Assembly: GCA_946885435.1 (NCBI GenBank)
Contig: CAMPGL010000011.1
Location: forward strand, 1 to 26,400
Length of the DNA stretch: 26,400 nt
DNA from: an uncultured Brevundimonas sp.
GTDB lineage: Bacteria > Pseudomonadota > Alphaproteobacteria > Caulobacterales > Caulobacteraceae
Direction: 5' to 3'
Positions 1 to 9,333 of this stretch are shown here, in pieces. Under the pieces are notes generated by a model. It worked only from the letters and a program-made list of their open reading frames with translations. It had not been told where the DNA came from and did no database searches. The translations under genes were made by a program, and so were the position numbers. Each line of letters starts with the position of its first letter. Positions within the stretch are counted from its first letter, which is position 1.

Positions 1-586
1 CTCGGAGGAAGGGCTGGAGATCGCCCGGCCCACGCCGGAAACGATCGCCAAGCTCGAGGAAGTCCTGCTGCCCGCCCAGGCACGCAATCCGATCGATCTG
101 GGCGGCCGCATCGTTCCGGATACGGTCGAGATAACGGAGACGACGACGCAGACATTAATGGCGGATCCGAATGTGGATTACGGCATTGCGTGGCCGGCCC
201 ACTTGCACCGGCATCGCGAGATTTGGGAGGAGCTCCAGTACAAGTTGGAGCTGAGCGAGCACCCCAACGCCATTTCGGTTCTGTTCCGGGTGCTTCTGGA
301 ACTCGCCGTCGACAACTACGTGGCCCGAACGCCGCTAGTGAGTGTCTATGAGGCAGACAAGCTCTCGAAAAAGGCGGCCAAGGTTGCTGCGGACCTGCAT
401 GCCAAGGGGAAAATCGACAGAAAATACCTCGGCGCGCTCACGAAGCTCGAACGAGGTGAGGCGATCGTGTCGATCGACACCCTCAACCGATATGTGCATT
501 CCCCAAACTTCAATGTCTCTCCGGACCATCTGAAAATGATCTGGGCGACGCTCGCAGAGTTCGTCGTGCTCTGCCTCCACGCCTGA
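1..586 (+). CDS. Chimeric ORF (5' end outside window): NDP-forming acyl-CoA synthetase fragment joined to an unrelated C-terminal domain
   Basis: The frame is open from the left edge (codons start at base 2) to the TGA at 584-586. The first ~60 codons look like a subdomain of ADP/NDP-forming acyl-CoA synthetases, with ETIAKLEEVL, ARNPIDLGGR and then LMADPNVDYGI, where that family continues with a conserved strand. From about base 188 the resemblance stops. The remaining ~130 residues (HRHREIWEELQ, ISVLFRVLLELAVDNYV, SIDTLNRYVHSP) look like an all-helical C-terminal domain I associate with uncharacterised accessory-genome proteins. This second part is richer in A/T (runs such as aaaaagg and gaaaatac) than the neighbouring genes. 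An ATG at 158 could start a 142-aa protein, but it lies inside the synthetase-like part and has no clear Shine-Dalgarno. I infer a deletion or insertion junction that fused two genes in frame. Function is unknown and the synthetase is certainly incomplete here. Confidence 0.6.
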   Translation, partial: SEEGLEIARPTPETIAKLEEVLLPAQARNPIDLGGRIVPDTVEITETTTQTLMADPNVDYGIAWPAHLHRHREIWEELQYKLELSEHPNAISVLFRVLLELAVDNYVARTPLVSVYEADKLSKKAAKVAADLHAKGKIDRKYLGALTKLERGEAIVSIDTLNRYVHSPNFNVSPDHLKMIWATLAEFVVLCLHA

Positions 587-776
587 CCAGGATCGTATGG
601 CTCGACCCTGCTAACAGGCGCCGCGTAGACTGCCTTGCGACGGGGCAGCAGACCTTCGGCTCACCGGTAAAGCCGTCAAAGGCTCGGTCGGAACGGGATG
701 ACGCAGGTGATGGGAGCGTGGGTGTCCGCCGATCTGCGGATCTTCGGAAACGTGGCCTTATAGCCAGGCTTGCCCC

Positions 777-1373
777 CTACCGCCCCGCCATCTCCTCCGC
801 CTGCCTCTGCATATCCCCCAGGTTCATCCGCATCCCGGCGACCTCCACATCCCCCGGCCGCCAGCCCTCCGGGCACTCCCCCTGATACGTCGCCTCCGTC
901 GTGATCTCCGACGTGCGGTTGAGCGCGGCGATGGGGGCGCCGGAGGTGGTGGTGGTCGCCTCGACGCGGTAGGCGGTCTCGAGGTCGCCGGTCATGGTTC
1001 CCTCGGTCGAGGTCTCGCCGCCGGTGGGAAGGGCGCAGCGGCTGGCGAAGGTCCAGCCGTCGCCGGTGCGGTTCATGGTCTGGGAGCAGTCGCCCATCGA
1101 GGCCTGGGACGAGGTCTGGATGGCGCTGATGCTGTCGTCCATGCAGGCGCGGCTGGTCACCGTCTGGCCGTCGGCGGTCATGACGGTCTGCCACAGGCCC
1201 TCGCGGACGCGGGCCTCGACGGTGTCGGAGGCGGCGTCGGGGGCCGAGGTCTCGGCGGAGGCGGCCTCGGCGGGCGCGGCGGTGTCGGGTTCGGCCTCGG
1301 TGGCCGGAGTCTGGTCGCAGGCGGCCAGGGCCAGCAGGGCGACGAGCGCGGGGGCGGCGGTCAGGGCTTTCAT
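777..1373 (-). CDS. DUF3617-type lipoprotein
   Basis: This 198-aa protein begins MKALTAAPALVALLALAAC, a lipoprotein signal peptide with lipobox LAAC (modified Cys19). An Ala/Glu/Pro/Thr-rich linker of ~35 residues follows. The folded part (REGLWQTVMTADGQ, then CMDD, MGDC, SRCAL and GECPEGW) has the cysteine-bearing pattern of the DUF3617 family, whose function is not known. The residue after Cys19 is Asp20; in E. coli, Asp at +2 keeps lipoproteins in the inner membrane, though the rule may not hold here. The start is fixed by GGAGG on the minus strand (bases ~1381-1386) 8 nt before ATG. The frame stays open upstream to 2519 but that is the shadow of the divergent gene. The 5' end is divergent from the PPC-repeat gene, so the 165-nt gap should hold both promoters. 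Confidence 0.8.
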   Translation of the reverse strand: MKALTAAPALVALLALAACDQTPATEAEPDTAAPAEAASAETSAPDAASDTVEARVREGLWQTVMTADGQTVTSRACMDDSISAIQTSSQASMGDCSQTMNRTGDGWTFASRCALPTGGETSTEGTMTGDLETAYRVEATTTTSGAPIAALNRTSEITTEATYQGECPEGWRPGDVEVAGMRMNLGDMQRQAEEMAGR

Positions 1374-1538
1374 CGGCGGATCCTCCGGGTGAGGGGGCAG
1401 GCTACGCCGAATCCGGGTCGGCGAAAATCCGGGGCCTTGGTCGGCGAATTCGTCAGGAACGGGCAGGTGCTTGGCGCCGGGGGGCGCAGCATGGTTAAGC
1501 TTGGACACTGGGGCTTTTTGGATCTGGGGAGATCGGGC

Positions 1539-2675
1539 ATGCGTGCGACTTGGATGACGGGGGCGGCCGTGGCCGTCCTGGGGCTGGCGGTGGCCGGCGG
1601 GGCGGTAGCGCAGCAGCAGATCATGCCCTATGCGACGGTGAACGGGCGGCTGGAGGCGCGCGATCCTGTGTCGTCGACCGGCGGGCGGTTCGACCGCTAT
1701 CGCCTGACGGCGCGGCCGGGCGAGCGGGTGGTGCTGACCATGCGGTCGCCGGACGGCCAGATCGACCCCTATCTGCAGATCGGCCGCTCGATCCCGGGCG
1801 GAGACTTCCACGAACTGGCCCATGACGACGACGGGACCGGCAGCCTGGACTCGATGCTCGACTTCCTGGCGCAGGAAGGCGGGGAGTACGAGGTGCGGGC
1901 GACGAGCTTCAGCTACGACGACTTCGGCGCCTATACGCTCGAGCGGACAGACATGCCCCCGGCGGGCGGCGGTTATGACCCGAGCGTCAACAGCCTGCCG
2001 ATCCGGGTGAGCGGCTATATCGACGGCTCGGACGCGATGGACGCCGACGGGCGGCGCCATGAGGGCTATCGCTTCCGCCTGCCGGCGCACCACGTGATCC
2101 GCATCCGGCTCGAGTCCGACGATATGGACCCGTACGTGATCCTGGGCTTCCTGAACGAGTACGGCGAATACACGGATCTGCTGCACGACGACGATTCCGG
2201 CGGCGGGCTGAACTCGGAATTCTACTACCAGTCGGTGGCCGACGACGTGTTCGAGGTCAGGGCCTCGACCTATGGGACGGGGTCGACGGGGTCCTACCGG
2301 CTCTATGTCGAGGACGTCTCGACGACGGCGGACGGCGGCCTGCCGTCGGGCGTGGTGGTGGACGGCTGGATCACCTCGACGGACAATCCGGGCTACGGCG
2401 CGAACTTCGAGTACCGCGGCTTCTACGCCCAGGCGGGCCAGCGGGTGCGGGTGACGCAGCGCTCCAGCGAGTTCGACAGCTATCTCTACGTCGGGCGCTG
2501 GATCGACGGGACCTTCCACGAGATCGCGCGCGACGACGACTCCGGCGGGGGCGAGACGGGCCTGGACAGCCAGGTCAACTTCGTCGCGCCGGTGACGGGC
2601 ATGTACTACGCCAAGGTCTCGACGCTCTCGGCCGGCGAGACGGGCATGTTCAGCCTGCAGGTCGACATCTGGTAG
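1539..2675 (+). CDS. Secreted protein of three PPC-like beta-sandwich repeats
   Basis: This 378-aa protein has a Sec signal peptide (residues 1-24, cleavage likely after AVA before QQQ) and then three similar repeats of about 105 residues (roughly 31-137, 155-258, 273-378). Each repeat has a DPY/DSY-hydrophobic-G strand, a DDD acidic turn (96-98, 217-219, 332-334), a D-aromatic segment and a closing YEVRA/FEVRA/YYAKV strand. That pattern fits bacterial pre-peptidase C-terminal (PPC) domains; the acidic turns may bind calcium. PPC domains usually sit at the end of secreted proteases, but no catalytic domain is present, so this protein is the repeats alone. The start was chosen because GGGGAGA lies 8 nt upstream and gives a clean signal peptide; an in-frame ATG at 1491 would bury it. 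Likely periplasmic or extracellular; function unknown. Confidence 0.8.
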   Translation: MRATWMTGAAVAVLGLAVAGGAVAQQQIMPYATVNGRLEARDPVSSTGGRFDRYRLTARPGERVVLTMRSPDGQIDPYLQIGRSIPGGDFHELAHDDDGTGSLDSMLDFLAQEGGEYEVRATSFSYDDFGAYTLERTDMPPAGGGYDPSVNSLPIRVSGYIDGSDAMDADGRRHEGYRFRLPAHHVIRIRLESDDMDPYVILGFLNEYGEYTDLLHDDDSGGGLNSEFYYQSVADDVFEVRASTYGTGSTGSYRLYVEDVSTTADGGLPSGVVVDGWITSTDNPGYGANFEYRGFYAQAGQRVRVTQRSSEFDSYLYVGRWIDGTFHEIARDDDSGGGETGLDSQVNFVAPVTGMYYAKVSTLSAGETGMFSLQVDIW

Positions 2676-2690
2676 GCGGCGGGGCGTGGC

Positions 2691-3011
2691 CTAGAGGCTG
2701 CGCGCGGCGATCTGCTTGAGGGTCTCGGCGCGGGCCGGGAGGTCCTCGGCCATGCGCGAGGCCAGCTCGCGCGCGCCGACCGGATAGGCGTCGCCGCCGG
2801 TGGAGATCTCGCGGGCCAGCCGGGCGGCTTCGCGCAGGGCGCGTTCCAGGGCCTCGATCTCCTCCACGGCCAGGGCGCGGGCCTCCATCTGAAGCCGCTT
2901 GACGCGCTCGCCGGTGGTCTCGGGCGTCTTCATCAGCTCGTAGATGCCGGACTCCGGCGTCACGAGCCGCAGATTGGTCTTGTCCTTCGAACGCGGGCCT
3001 GAACGGGTCAT
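2691..3011 (-). CDS. Small charged helical protein, unknown function
   Basis: This 106-aa protein has no signal peptide, membrane segment or cysteine. The first ~30 residues are basic (MTRSGPRSKDKTNLRL). The rest is predicted mostly helical with alternating acid/base residues (ARALAVEEIEALERALREAARLARE), compatible with a short coiled coil. The start is well supported by GGAGGAGG on the minus strand about 5 nt before ATG. It converges on the PPC-repeat gene with a 15-nt gap and is divergent from the thiolase operon about 200 nt away. I do not recognise the family. Reality rests on the strong ribosome binding site and sensible composition. Confidence 0.65.
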   Translation of the reverse strand: MTRSGPRSKDKTNLRLVTPESGIYELMKTPETTGERVKRLQMEARALAVEEIEALERALREAARLAREISTGGDAYPVGARELASRMAEDLPARAETLKQIAARSL

Positions 3012-3145
3012 GGATCCTCCTCCGCAAAGGCCAATGCGCGAATCGGGCGGGGCGTTCCGGGGGAGGATGGTGAACGCGCCGGGGCGGAATCAGGCGTGTC
3101 CGTCCTGCAACAGGGTCCTGCGACCCCGCGCCCGACCGATAAGAA

Positions 3146-3165
3146 CTTGACGTTGACGTAAGCGT
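3146..3165 (+). promoter_or_regulatory. LiuR-like (MerR-family) site or -35 region upstream of the beta-oxidation genes
   Basis: The stretch CTTGACGTTGACGTAAGCGT, 46 nt before the thiolase start codon, carries tandem TTGACG/ACGTAA elements. It resembles sites described for the MerR-family regulator LiuR, which controls branched-chain amino acid and fatty acid degradation genes in proteobacteria. The first TTGACG (3147-3152) could also be a -35 box. The match is from memory and the regulator gene is not in the window. Confidence 0.4.
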
Positions 3166-3210
3166 AGGGTTTCTGGCTCGGCGAGATTCCGTCCCGAAAG
3201 GAAACCGACC

Positions 3211-4416
<1,206 letters not shown>

Positions 4417-4433
4417 TCCGGGAGCCGACAGAG

Positions 4434-6620
4434 ATGGAAAACTTCAAGATCGACGTCGACGCCGACGGCATCGCCACGGTCACCTTCGACGTGCCGGGCC
4501 GGTCGATGAACACCCTGACCTCCTCGGTCATGGCCGAGATCCCGCAGGTGGTGGAGCGCATCCGCACCGACGAGGCGATCAAGGGCGCGGTGCTGACCTC
4601 GGGCAAGGACACCGGCTTCTGCGCCGGCGCGGACCTGGGCGACATGGCCGGCGGCATGCTGGGCGGGGCGGGGCTGCAGGAGGCCTATGACGCCGGCTGG
4701 CGGCTGAACGGCGCGCTGCGCGAGCTGGAGACCTGCGGCAAGCCGGTGGCGGCGGCCATCAACGGCCTGGCGCTGGGCGGCGGGCTGGAGCTGACCCTGG
4801 CGTGCCACTATCGGGTGGTCGGCGACGACTCGAAGATCCAGCTGGGCCTGCCCGAGATCAAGGTCGGGCTGTTCCCGGGCGGCGGCGGCACCCAGCGCCT
4901 GCCGCGCCTGATCGGCGTGCAGGCCGCGCTGATGCAGATGAGCGAGGGCAAGTCCTGGCGGCCTCAAGAGGCGAAGGCGGCGGGCGTGGTCCACGAGGTC
5001 ATGGCCAGGGGCTCGGAAGTCGAGGCGGCCAAGGCCTGGATCAAGGGCGGCGGCAAGGCGCAGCAGCCCTGGGACGACAAGGGCTTCAAGCTTCCCGGCG
5101 GCGGCCCCTACCACCCGGCGGGGATGCAGGTCTTCGTCATGGGCAACGCCATGCTGCGCAAGCAGTCCTACGGCAACTACCCGGCCGTGCTGAACCTGAT
5201 GAAGTCGGTCTACGAGGGCGTGCAGGTTCCGATCGAGGCGGGCCTGAGGATCGAGACGCGCTACTTCATCAAGACCCTGATGACGCCGCAGGCGCGGGCC
5301 ATGATCCGCAGCCTGTTCCTGTCCAAGCAGGAGCTCGACAAGGGCGCGGTGCGCCCGGCCGGCGTGCCGAAGTCCGACGCCAAGAAGGTGGCGGTGCTGG
5401 GCGCCGGCATGATGGGGGCGGGCATCGCCTATGTGCAGGCCATGGCCGGCATCGAGACGGTCCTGATCGACCAGAGCCAGGAAGCCGCCGAGAAGGGCAA
5501 GCAATACGCCGTCGACCTGATCGAAAAGCGCGTCTCGCGCGGCCAGATGACCCGCGAGAAGGCCGACGCCACCCTGGCCCTGATCACGCCCACGACGGAC
5601 TACGCCCTGGTCAAGGGCTCGGACCTGGTCGTCGAGGCCGTGTTCGAGACGCGCGAGATCAAGGCCGACGTCACCAAGAAGGCCGAGGCCCAGCTGGAGC
5701 CCGGCGCGGTGTTCGGTTCGAACACCTCGACCCTGCCGATCACGGGCCTGGCCGAAGCCTCGGTGCGGCCCGAGGACTTCATCGGCATCCACTTCTTCTC
5801 GCCGGTCGACAAGATGATGCTGGTCGAGATCATCATGGGCGAGAAGACCGGCCAGGAGGCGCTGGCCAAGGCGCTGGACTACGTTCTGAAGATCAAGAAG
5901 ACGCCGATCGTCGTGAACGACAGCCGCGGCTTCTACACCTCGCGCTGCTTCTCGACCTATCTCATCGAGGGCATGGCCATGCTTGAGGAAGGCTATGCGC
6001 CGGCGCTGATCGACAACGTCGGGCGGATGACCGGCATGCCGCGCGGGCCGCTGGAGATGCACGACGACGTCGCGCTGGACCTCTCCTACAAGATCGCCAA
6101 GCAGACCGAGGCCGATCTGGGCGACAAGTACGTGCCGAACCCCGGCCAGGACATCGTCGCTAGGATGGTCGAGGGCGGCCGCTACGGCCGCAAGAACGGC
6201 ATGGGCTTCTACGACTATTCGACGAAGCCGAAGCGCCTGTGGGAAGGCCTGTCCGAGCTGGCCCCGGTGACCAAGACCGAGGGCTTCGGCGAGGGCGTCG
6301 AGGCGGCGACCCATGTCGAGGAGCTGAAGACACGGCTGCTCTACCGCCAGGCGGTCGAGGTGGCGCGGTGCTGGGAAGAGGGCGTCATCGACGATCCGCG
6401 CGAGGCGGACCTCGGCGCCATCCTCGGCTGGGGTTTCGCGCCCTGGACCGGCGGTCCGGTCAGCATGATGGACGAGATCGGCCTGAAGACCTTCGTCGAG
6501 ACCTGCGACCGGCTGGCCGAACAGTATGGCGACCGCTTCAAGGTGCCACAGCTGCTCCGCGACATGGCCGCCAAGGGCGAGACCTTCTACGGCCGCTTCG
6601 CGCCGAAGAAGGCGGCCTGA
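4434..6620 (+). CDS. Bifunctional enoyl-CoA hydratase / 3-hydroxyacyl-CoA dehydrogenase (FadB/FadJ type)
   Basis: This 728-aa protein performs the second and third steps of beta-oxidation: hydration of enoyl-CoA and NAD-dependent oxidation of 3-hydroxyacyl-CoA. Residues 1-~200 form the crotonase domain, with [11 protein letters not shown], the oxyanion loop [10 protein letters not shown] (Glu119) and the second catalytic Glu141 in [15 protein letters not shown]. Residues ~317-500 form the NAD-binding domain, with GAGMMGAG at 323-330 and catalytic His453 in [11 protein letters not shown]. The C-terminal dehydrogenase domains follow ([23 protein letters not shown]). Length matches FadB/FadJ. 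The ATG at 4434 was chosen over an in-frame ATG at 4368 because the latter overlaps the end of the thiolase. It presumably forms the alpha subunit of a trifunctional-type complex with the thiolase. No acyl-CoA dehydrogenase is present in the window. Confidence 0.95.
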   Translation: MENFKIDVDADGIATVTFDVPGRSMNTLTSSVMAEIPQVVERIRTDEAIKGAVLTSGKDTGFCAGADLGDMAGGMLGGAGLQEAYDAGWRLNGALRELETCGKPVAAAINGLALGGGLELTLACHYRVVGDDSKIQLGLPEIKVGLFPGGGGTQRLPRLIGVQAALMQMSEGKSWRPQEAKAAGVVHEVMARGSEVEAAKAWIKGGGKAQQPWDDKGFKLPGGGPYHPAGMQVFVMGNAMLRKQSYGNYPAVLNLMKSVYEGVQVPIEAGLRIETRYFIKTLMTPQARAMIRSLFLSKQELDKGAVRPAGVPKSDAKKVAVLGAGMMGAGIAYVQAMAGIETVLIDQSQEAAEKGKQYAVDLIEKRVSRGQMTREKADATLALITPTTDYALVKGSDLVVEAVFETREIKADVTKKAEAQLEPGAVFGSNTSTLPITGLAEASVRPEDFIGIHFFSPVDKMMLVEIIMGEKTGQEALAKALDYVLKIKKTPIVVNDSRGFYTSRCFSTYLIEGMAMLEEGYAPALIDNVGRMTGMPRGPLEMHDDVALDLSYKIAKQTEADLGDKYVPNPGQDIVARMVEGGRYGRKNGMGFYDYSTKPKRLWEGLSELAPVTKTEGFGEGVEAATHVEELKTRLLYRQAVEVARCWEEGVIDDPREADLGAILGWGFAPWTGGPVSMMDEIGLKTFVETCDRLAEQYGDRFKVPQLLRDMAAKGETFYGRFAPKKAA

Positions 6621-6650
6621 ACCTAAGCCACGCGCGGGCGTTCAGGCCGC

Positions 6651-7769
6651 ATGGCCCGGACGCCCGCAAAGGCGCCTCCCGCGAAGGAGGCGACCATCAC
6701 AGGCAACGCGCTGGACGAGACCTTCGTCCGGCGCGTTCTGTTTGTCGTGGCCGTGGTCGGCCTGATCGCGCTGGTGCTGAAGATGGCCGGCGTGATCCTG
6801 ATGATCTTCGGGGCGGTGCTTATCGCCATCCTCTTGCGGTCGGTGGCGGACCTGTTGCACCGCTGGGCGAAGCTGCCGATGCGGCTGGCGCTGTTCGTGT
6901 CGACCCTGCTGCTGCTCGCCGTGATCAGCGGGGGCTTCGCCCTGCTCTGGCTGGAGATCGAAAGCCAGCTGGACAGGCTTCCCGACACCCTGCCCGAGAC
7001 CCTGGCGGCTGCGGAGCGCCGTATCCTGGACCTGCCGTTCGGCGACCAGTTGCTGGCGCGGCTGAGGGCGTACGCCCAGGGCGCGGGACTGTCCGACGGG
7101 GTCGGGGAGGCGGCCCAAGGGTTCGCCCGGCGACTCAAGAACTTCCTGATGAGCGCGGGCGGCTTTGCGACCAACGCCGTGCTGGTGCTGGCGGGCGGCG
7201 TCTATCTGTCGATCAATCCGAAGGGCTATCGCAACGGCGCGCTGCTGCTGATCCCGCGCGACCATCGCGAGCAGGTCAGCGAAGCCCTGTGCGAGACAGG
7301 CCGAGGGCTGAAGTACTGGCTGCTCGGCACCGGCCTGGACATGATCGGGGTGGGGCTGATCACCGGCCTGGGCCTGTGGCTGGTCGGCATTCCCTCGCCG
7401 GTTCTGCTGGGCGTGCTGGCGGGTCTGGGCGTGCTGGTGCCGATCGTGGGGCCGACGCTGGCGGCCATCCCTGGGCTGCTGCTGGCTGTGGCGGGCGGGC
7501 CGACGACCTTCCTGCTGGCGCTCGGCGTCTACGTCGGGGTGCAGCAGATCGAGAGCAATCTGATCATGCCGGTGATCCAGCGTCAGATCACCTCCCTGCC
7601 GCCCATGGTGACCCTGTTCTCGATCGCCGTCTTCGGCCTGATGTTCGGGCCGATCGGGGTGTTGCTGGCCGTGCCGCTGGCGGTGACCGTCTACGTCATG
7701 GTCCGGGCGCTGTATGTGCGTGACATCCTGGGCGAGGACATTCGGCCGCTGGACGTGGGCCGCTCCTGA
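6651..7769 (+). CDS. AI-2E family transporter (PerM/YhhT-like membrane protein)
   Basis: This 372-aa inner-membrane protein has the architecture of the AI-2E/UPF0118 family. Two N-terminal hydrophobic helices and a third (LALFVSTLLLLAVISGGFALLW) are followed by a soluble amphipathic region (about residues 100-165). A C-terminal group of helices follows, with the signature loops GLGVLVPIVGPTLAAIPG and QQIESNLIMPVIQRQ. Members have been linked to autoinducer-2 export, sodium/proton antiport or unknown permease roles, so the substrate is not predictable. The first ~20 residues (MARTPAKAPPAKEA) are a basic cytoplasmic tail. It starts 30 nt after the FadB-type gene and ends 25 nt before the hydrolase gene, so read-through is likely. 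The Shine-Dalgarno before this ATG is weak. Confidence 0.85.
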   Translation: MARTPAKAPPAKEATITGNALDETFVRRVLFVVAVVGLIALVLKMAGVILMIFGAVLIAILLRSVADLLHRWAKLPMRLALFVSTLLLLAVISGGFALLWLEIESQLDRLPDTLPETLAAAERRILDLPFGDQLLARLRAYAQGAGLSDGVGEAAQGFARRLKNFLMSAGGFATNAVLVLAGGVYLSINPKGYRNGALLLIPRDHREQVSEALCETGRGLKYWLLGTGLDMIGVGLITGLGLWLVGIPSPVLLGVLAGLGVLVPIVGPTLAAIPGLLLAVAGGPTTFLLALGVYVGVQQIESNLIMPVIQRQITSLPPMVTLFSIAVFGLMFGPIGVLLAVPLAVTVYVMVRALYVRDILGEDIRPLDVGRS

Positions 7770-7794
7770 GCCTGTTTCGTGCTAGGCGGGGGCC

Positions 7795-8751
7795 ATGCAC
7801 ACGCGCGAAATCCACACCGACGGCCTGACCCAGAGCGTCCTGGAGGCGGGCAGGGGCCCGTTGGTCATCCTTTGCCATGGCTTTCCGGAGCTGGGTGTCA
7901 GCTGGAGAGCGCAGGTCGAGGCCCTGGCCGAGGCCGGCTATCACGCCGTCGCGCCCGACATGCGGGGCTATGGCAAGACCGAGAAGGTCCCGGCCGCGCA
8001 CCACACGGTGCTGCATCTCGTCAGCGACATGGTCGATCTGGTCCGGGCGCTGGGCGAGAAGACGGCGGTGATCGTCGGCCACGACTTCGGGTCCTACGTG
8101 GCCTGGCACTGCGCCCTGCTGAGGCCGGATGTGTTCACGGCGGTAGTTGGGATGAGCGTGCCGTTCCAGGCGCGCAATCCGTCGGGGCCGCCGCTTGCCA
8201 TGATGCAGGCCCTGACCGACCGGCTGGGGACGGGCGACCTCTATATCAACCGCTTCCAGGACGCAGAGGCGCTGGTCGAGTTCACCGAGAACGTCGAGAC
8301 GGCGCTGCGCAAATGCTTCTGGGCCTATGACGGGGCGACGCCCGAGGACCAGCGGTCCACCGGCTTCATTCCCGCCGGCAAGACGCTGCTCGAGAGCATC
8401 AGCAACCGCGCCCAGCTGCCGCCGTGGCTGCCCGAAAGGTGGTTCCGCGAGTACGTCCGCGCCTTCGAGCGCGGCGGGTTCGCGCGGCCCTTCGGCTGGT
8501 ACCGGGCGATCGATCGCAACTGGCAGCTGACCGCCTTCGCCCAGGGCAAGACCATCGACGTGCCGTCGCTGTTCATCGTCGGCGAGGTGGACCCGGTGCG
8601 GCGCTACGCCGGGCCTGCCGAGGCGGCGCAGAAGGACTGGCTGACCGACCTGCGCGGCCAGATCGAGCTGAAGGGCGCCGGCCACTGGATCCAGCAGGAA
8701 CGGCCCGACGAGGTGAATGCGGCCCTGCTCGAATTCCTGCGCGGACTGTGA
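7795..8751 (+). CDS. Alpha/beta hydrolase, epoxide hydrolase-like
   Basis: This 318-aa protein carries the full soluble epoxide hydrolase signature. The oxyanion motif is H28-GFPE, nucleophile Asp97 is in VGHDFGSYVAW, lid tyrosines are likely Tyr150 (DLYINRF) and Tyr236 (GWYRAID), the acid is Asp266 in IVGEVDPV and the base is His297 in GAGHWIQQE. An Asp nucleophile with two lid tyrosines separates epoxide hydrolases from haloalkane dehalogenases and esterases. The expected reaction is hydrolysis of an epoxide to a vicinal diol via an alkyl-enzyme ester; substrate unknown. There is no signal peptide, so it is cytoplasmic. It sits between the permease and a membrane protein on the same strand with short gaps, so it may ride on the same transcript. 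Confidence 0.9.
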   Translation: MHTREIHTDGLTQSVLEAGRGPLVILCHGFPELGVSWRAQVEALAEAGYHAVAPDMRGYGKTEKVPAAHHTVLHLVSDMVDLVRALGEKTAVIVGHDFGSYVAWHCALLRPDVFTAVVGMSVPFQARNPSGPPLAMMQALTDRLGTGDLYINRFQDAEALVEFTENVETALRKCFWAYDGATPEDQRSTGFIPAGKTLLESISNRAQLPPWLPERWFREYVRAFERGGFARPFGWYRAIDRNWQLTAFAQGKTIDVPSLFIVGEVDPVRRYAGPAEAAQKDWLTDLRGQIELKGAGHWIQQERPDEVNAALLEFLRGL

Positions 8752-8799
8752 GGCTCGCCGTCGAACGGTGGTAGGCTCCACCCGCCGAGGGAGGGCGAC

Positions 8800-9333
8800 A
8801 TGAGCTGGATGAACATCGCGCGGATCGCCAAGGTCGTGGCCCTGGCCGGGTTCCTGATGCCGTGGCTGCTGGTGTCGTGCCAGGGGCAGGAGATCGCCTC
8901 GGCGACCGGCTGGCAGATGGCCATCGGCGAAATGGACGCTCTGGGCGATGCGGCGGCTAGCCAGGACGCCGATCCGGCGTGGTGGGCGATCCTGTCCCTG
9001 CTGCTGATCGTGGGCGGGCTCGCGGCCAGCCTGCTGCTCAAGCCGGCGCGGCGGGCGGCGCTGGCGCTGGCGGGCGCGGCGGCGGCGGCTTTCCTGCTGT
9101 GCGCCGTGGGGATGAACATGGCCATCTCGTCGGCCCGGGCGGAAGCGACCGAGCCGCAGGCGGACGCCGACCCGATGGCGGCGCAGATGCAGGCGGCCAT
9201 GGCGGACGCGATCCGCTTCGACGTGCGCTACGGCTACTGGCTGACGCTGGCGGCGCTGTTCGCCGCGGCCGGAGCGGGCGGCCTGGCCTGGCAGGGGCGG
9301 ACCCTCAGCGTGGCCGCGCCCCGCGCCGAATGA
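8800..9333 (+). CDS. Small integral membrane protein, unknown function
   Basis: This 177-aa protein has about four hydrophobic segments: residues ~7-27 (IARIAKVVALAGFLMPWLLV), ~62-81 (WAILSLLLIVGGLAASLLL), ~88-112 and ~146-164. An acidic Ala-rich loop (ATEPQADADPMAAQMQAAM) lies between the last two. The first helix ends in VSCQGQ, which could be read as a lipobox, but a four-helix topology is more likely. GAGGGAGGG lies just before the ATG. Its stop codon overlaps the ogt start (ATGA), so the two are translationally coupled. I do not recognise the family, and the coupling gives no functional clue by itself. Confidence 0.75.
   Translation: MSWMNIARIAKVVALAGFLMPWLLVSCQGQEIASATGWQMAIGEMDALGDAAASQDADPAWWAILSLLLIVGGLAASLLLKPARRAALALAGAAAAAFLLCAVGMNMAISSARAEATEPQADADPMAAQMQAAMADAIRFDVRYGYWLTLAALFAAAGAGGLAWQGRTLSVAAPRAE

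Noticed and set aside
587..776. tRNA or attachment site next to the chimeric ORF, to explain the junction
   Set aside because: No cloverleaf, T-loop or direct repeat was found by eye in this 190-nt stretch.
1456..1481. GGAAC upstream of the PPC-repeat gene
   Set aside because: No CGTT at 16 or 17 nt downstream; the sequence there is CCGG/CGGG.
1374..2519. N-terminal extension of the DUF3617-type lipoprotein to 580 aa
   Set aside because: The extension is antisense to the PPC-repeat gene and would bury a clear lipoprotein signal preceded by a good ribosome binding site.
3033..3058. GGAAC-N17-CATT on the minus strand upstream of the 106-aa protein as an EcfG-type promoter
   Set aside because: The position is right (22 nt before ATG), but the mismatch is at the second base of CGTT, which is well conserved, and the base composition makes such near matches common.
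6690..6715. Strong Shine-Dalgarno (AAGGAGG) inside the AI-2E family gene
   Set aside because: It is followed by ATC rather than a usual start codon; probably chance Lys-Glu codons (AAG/GAG).
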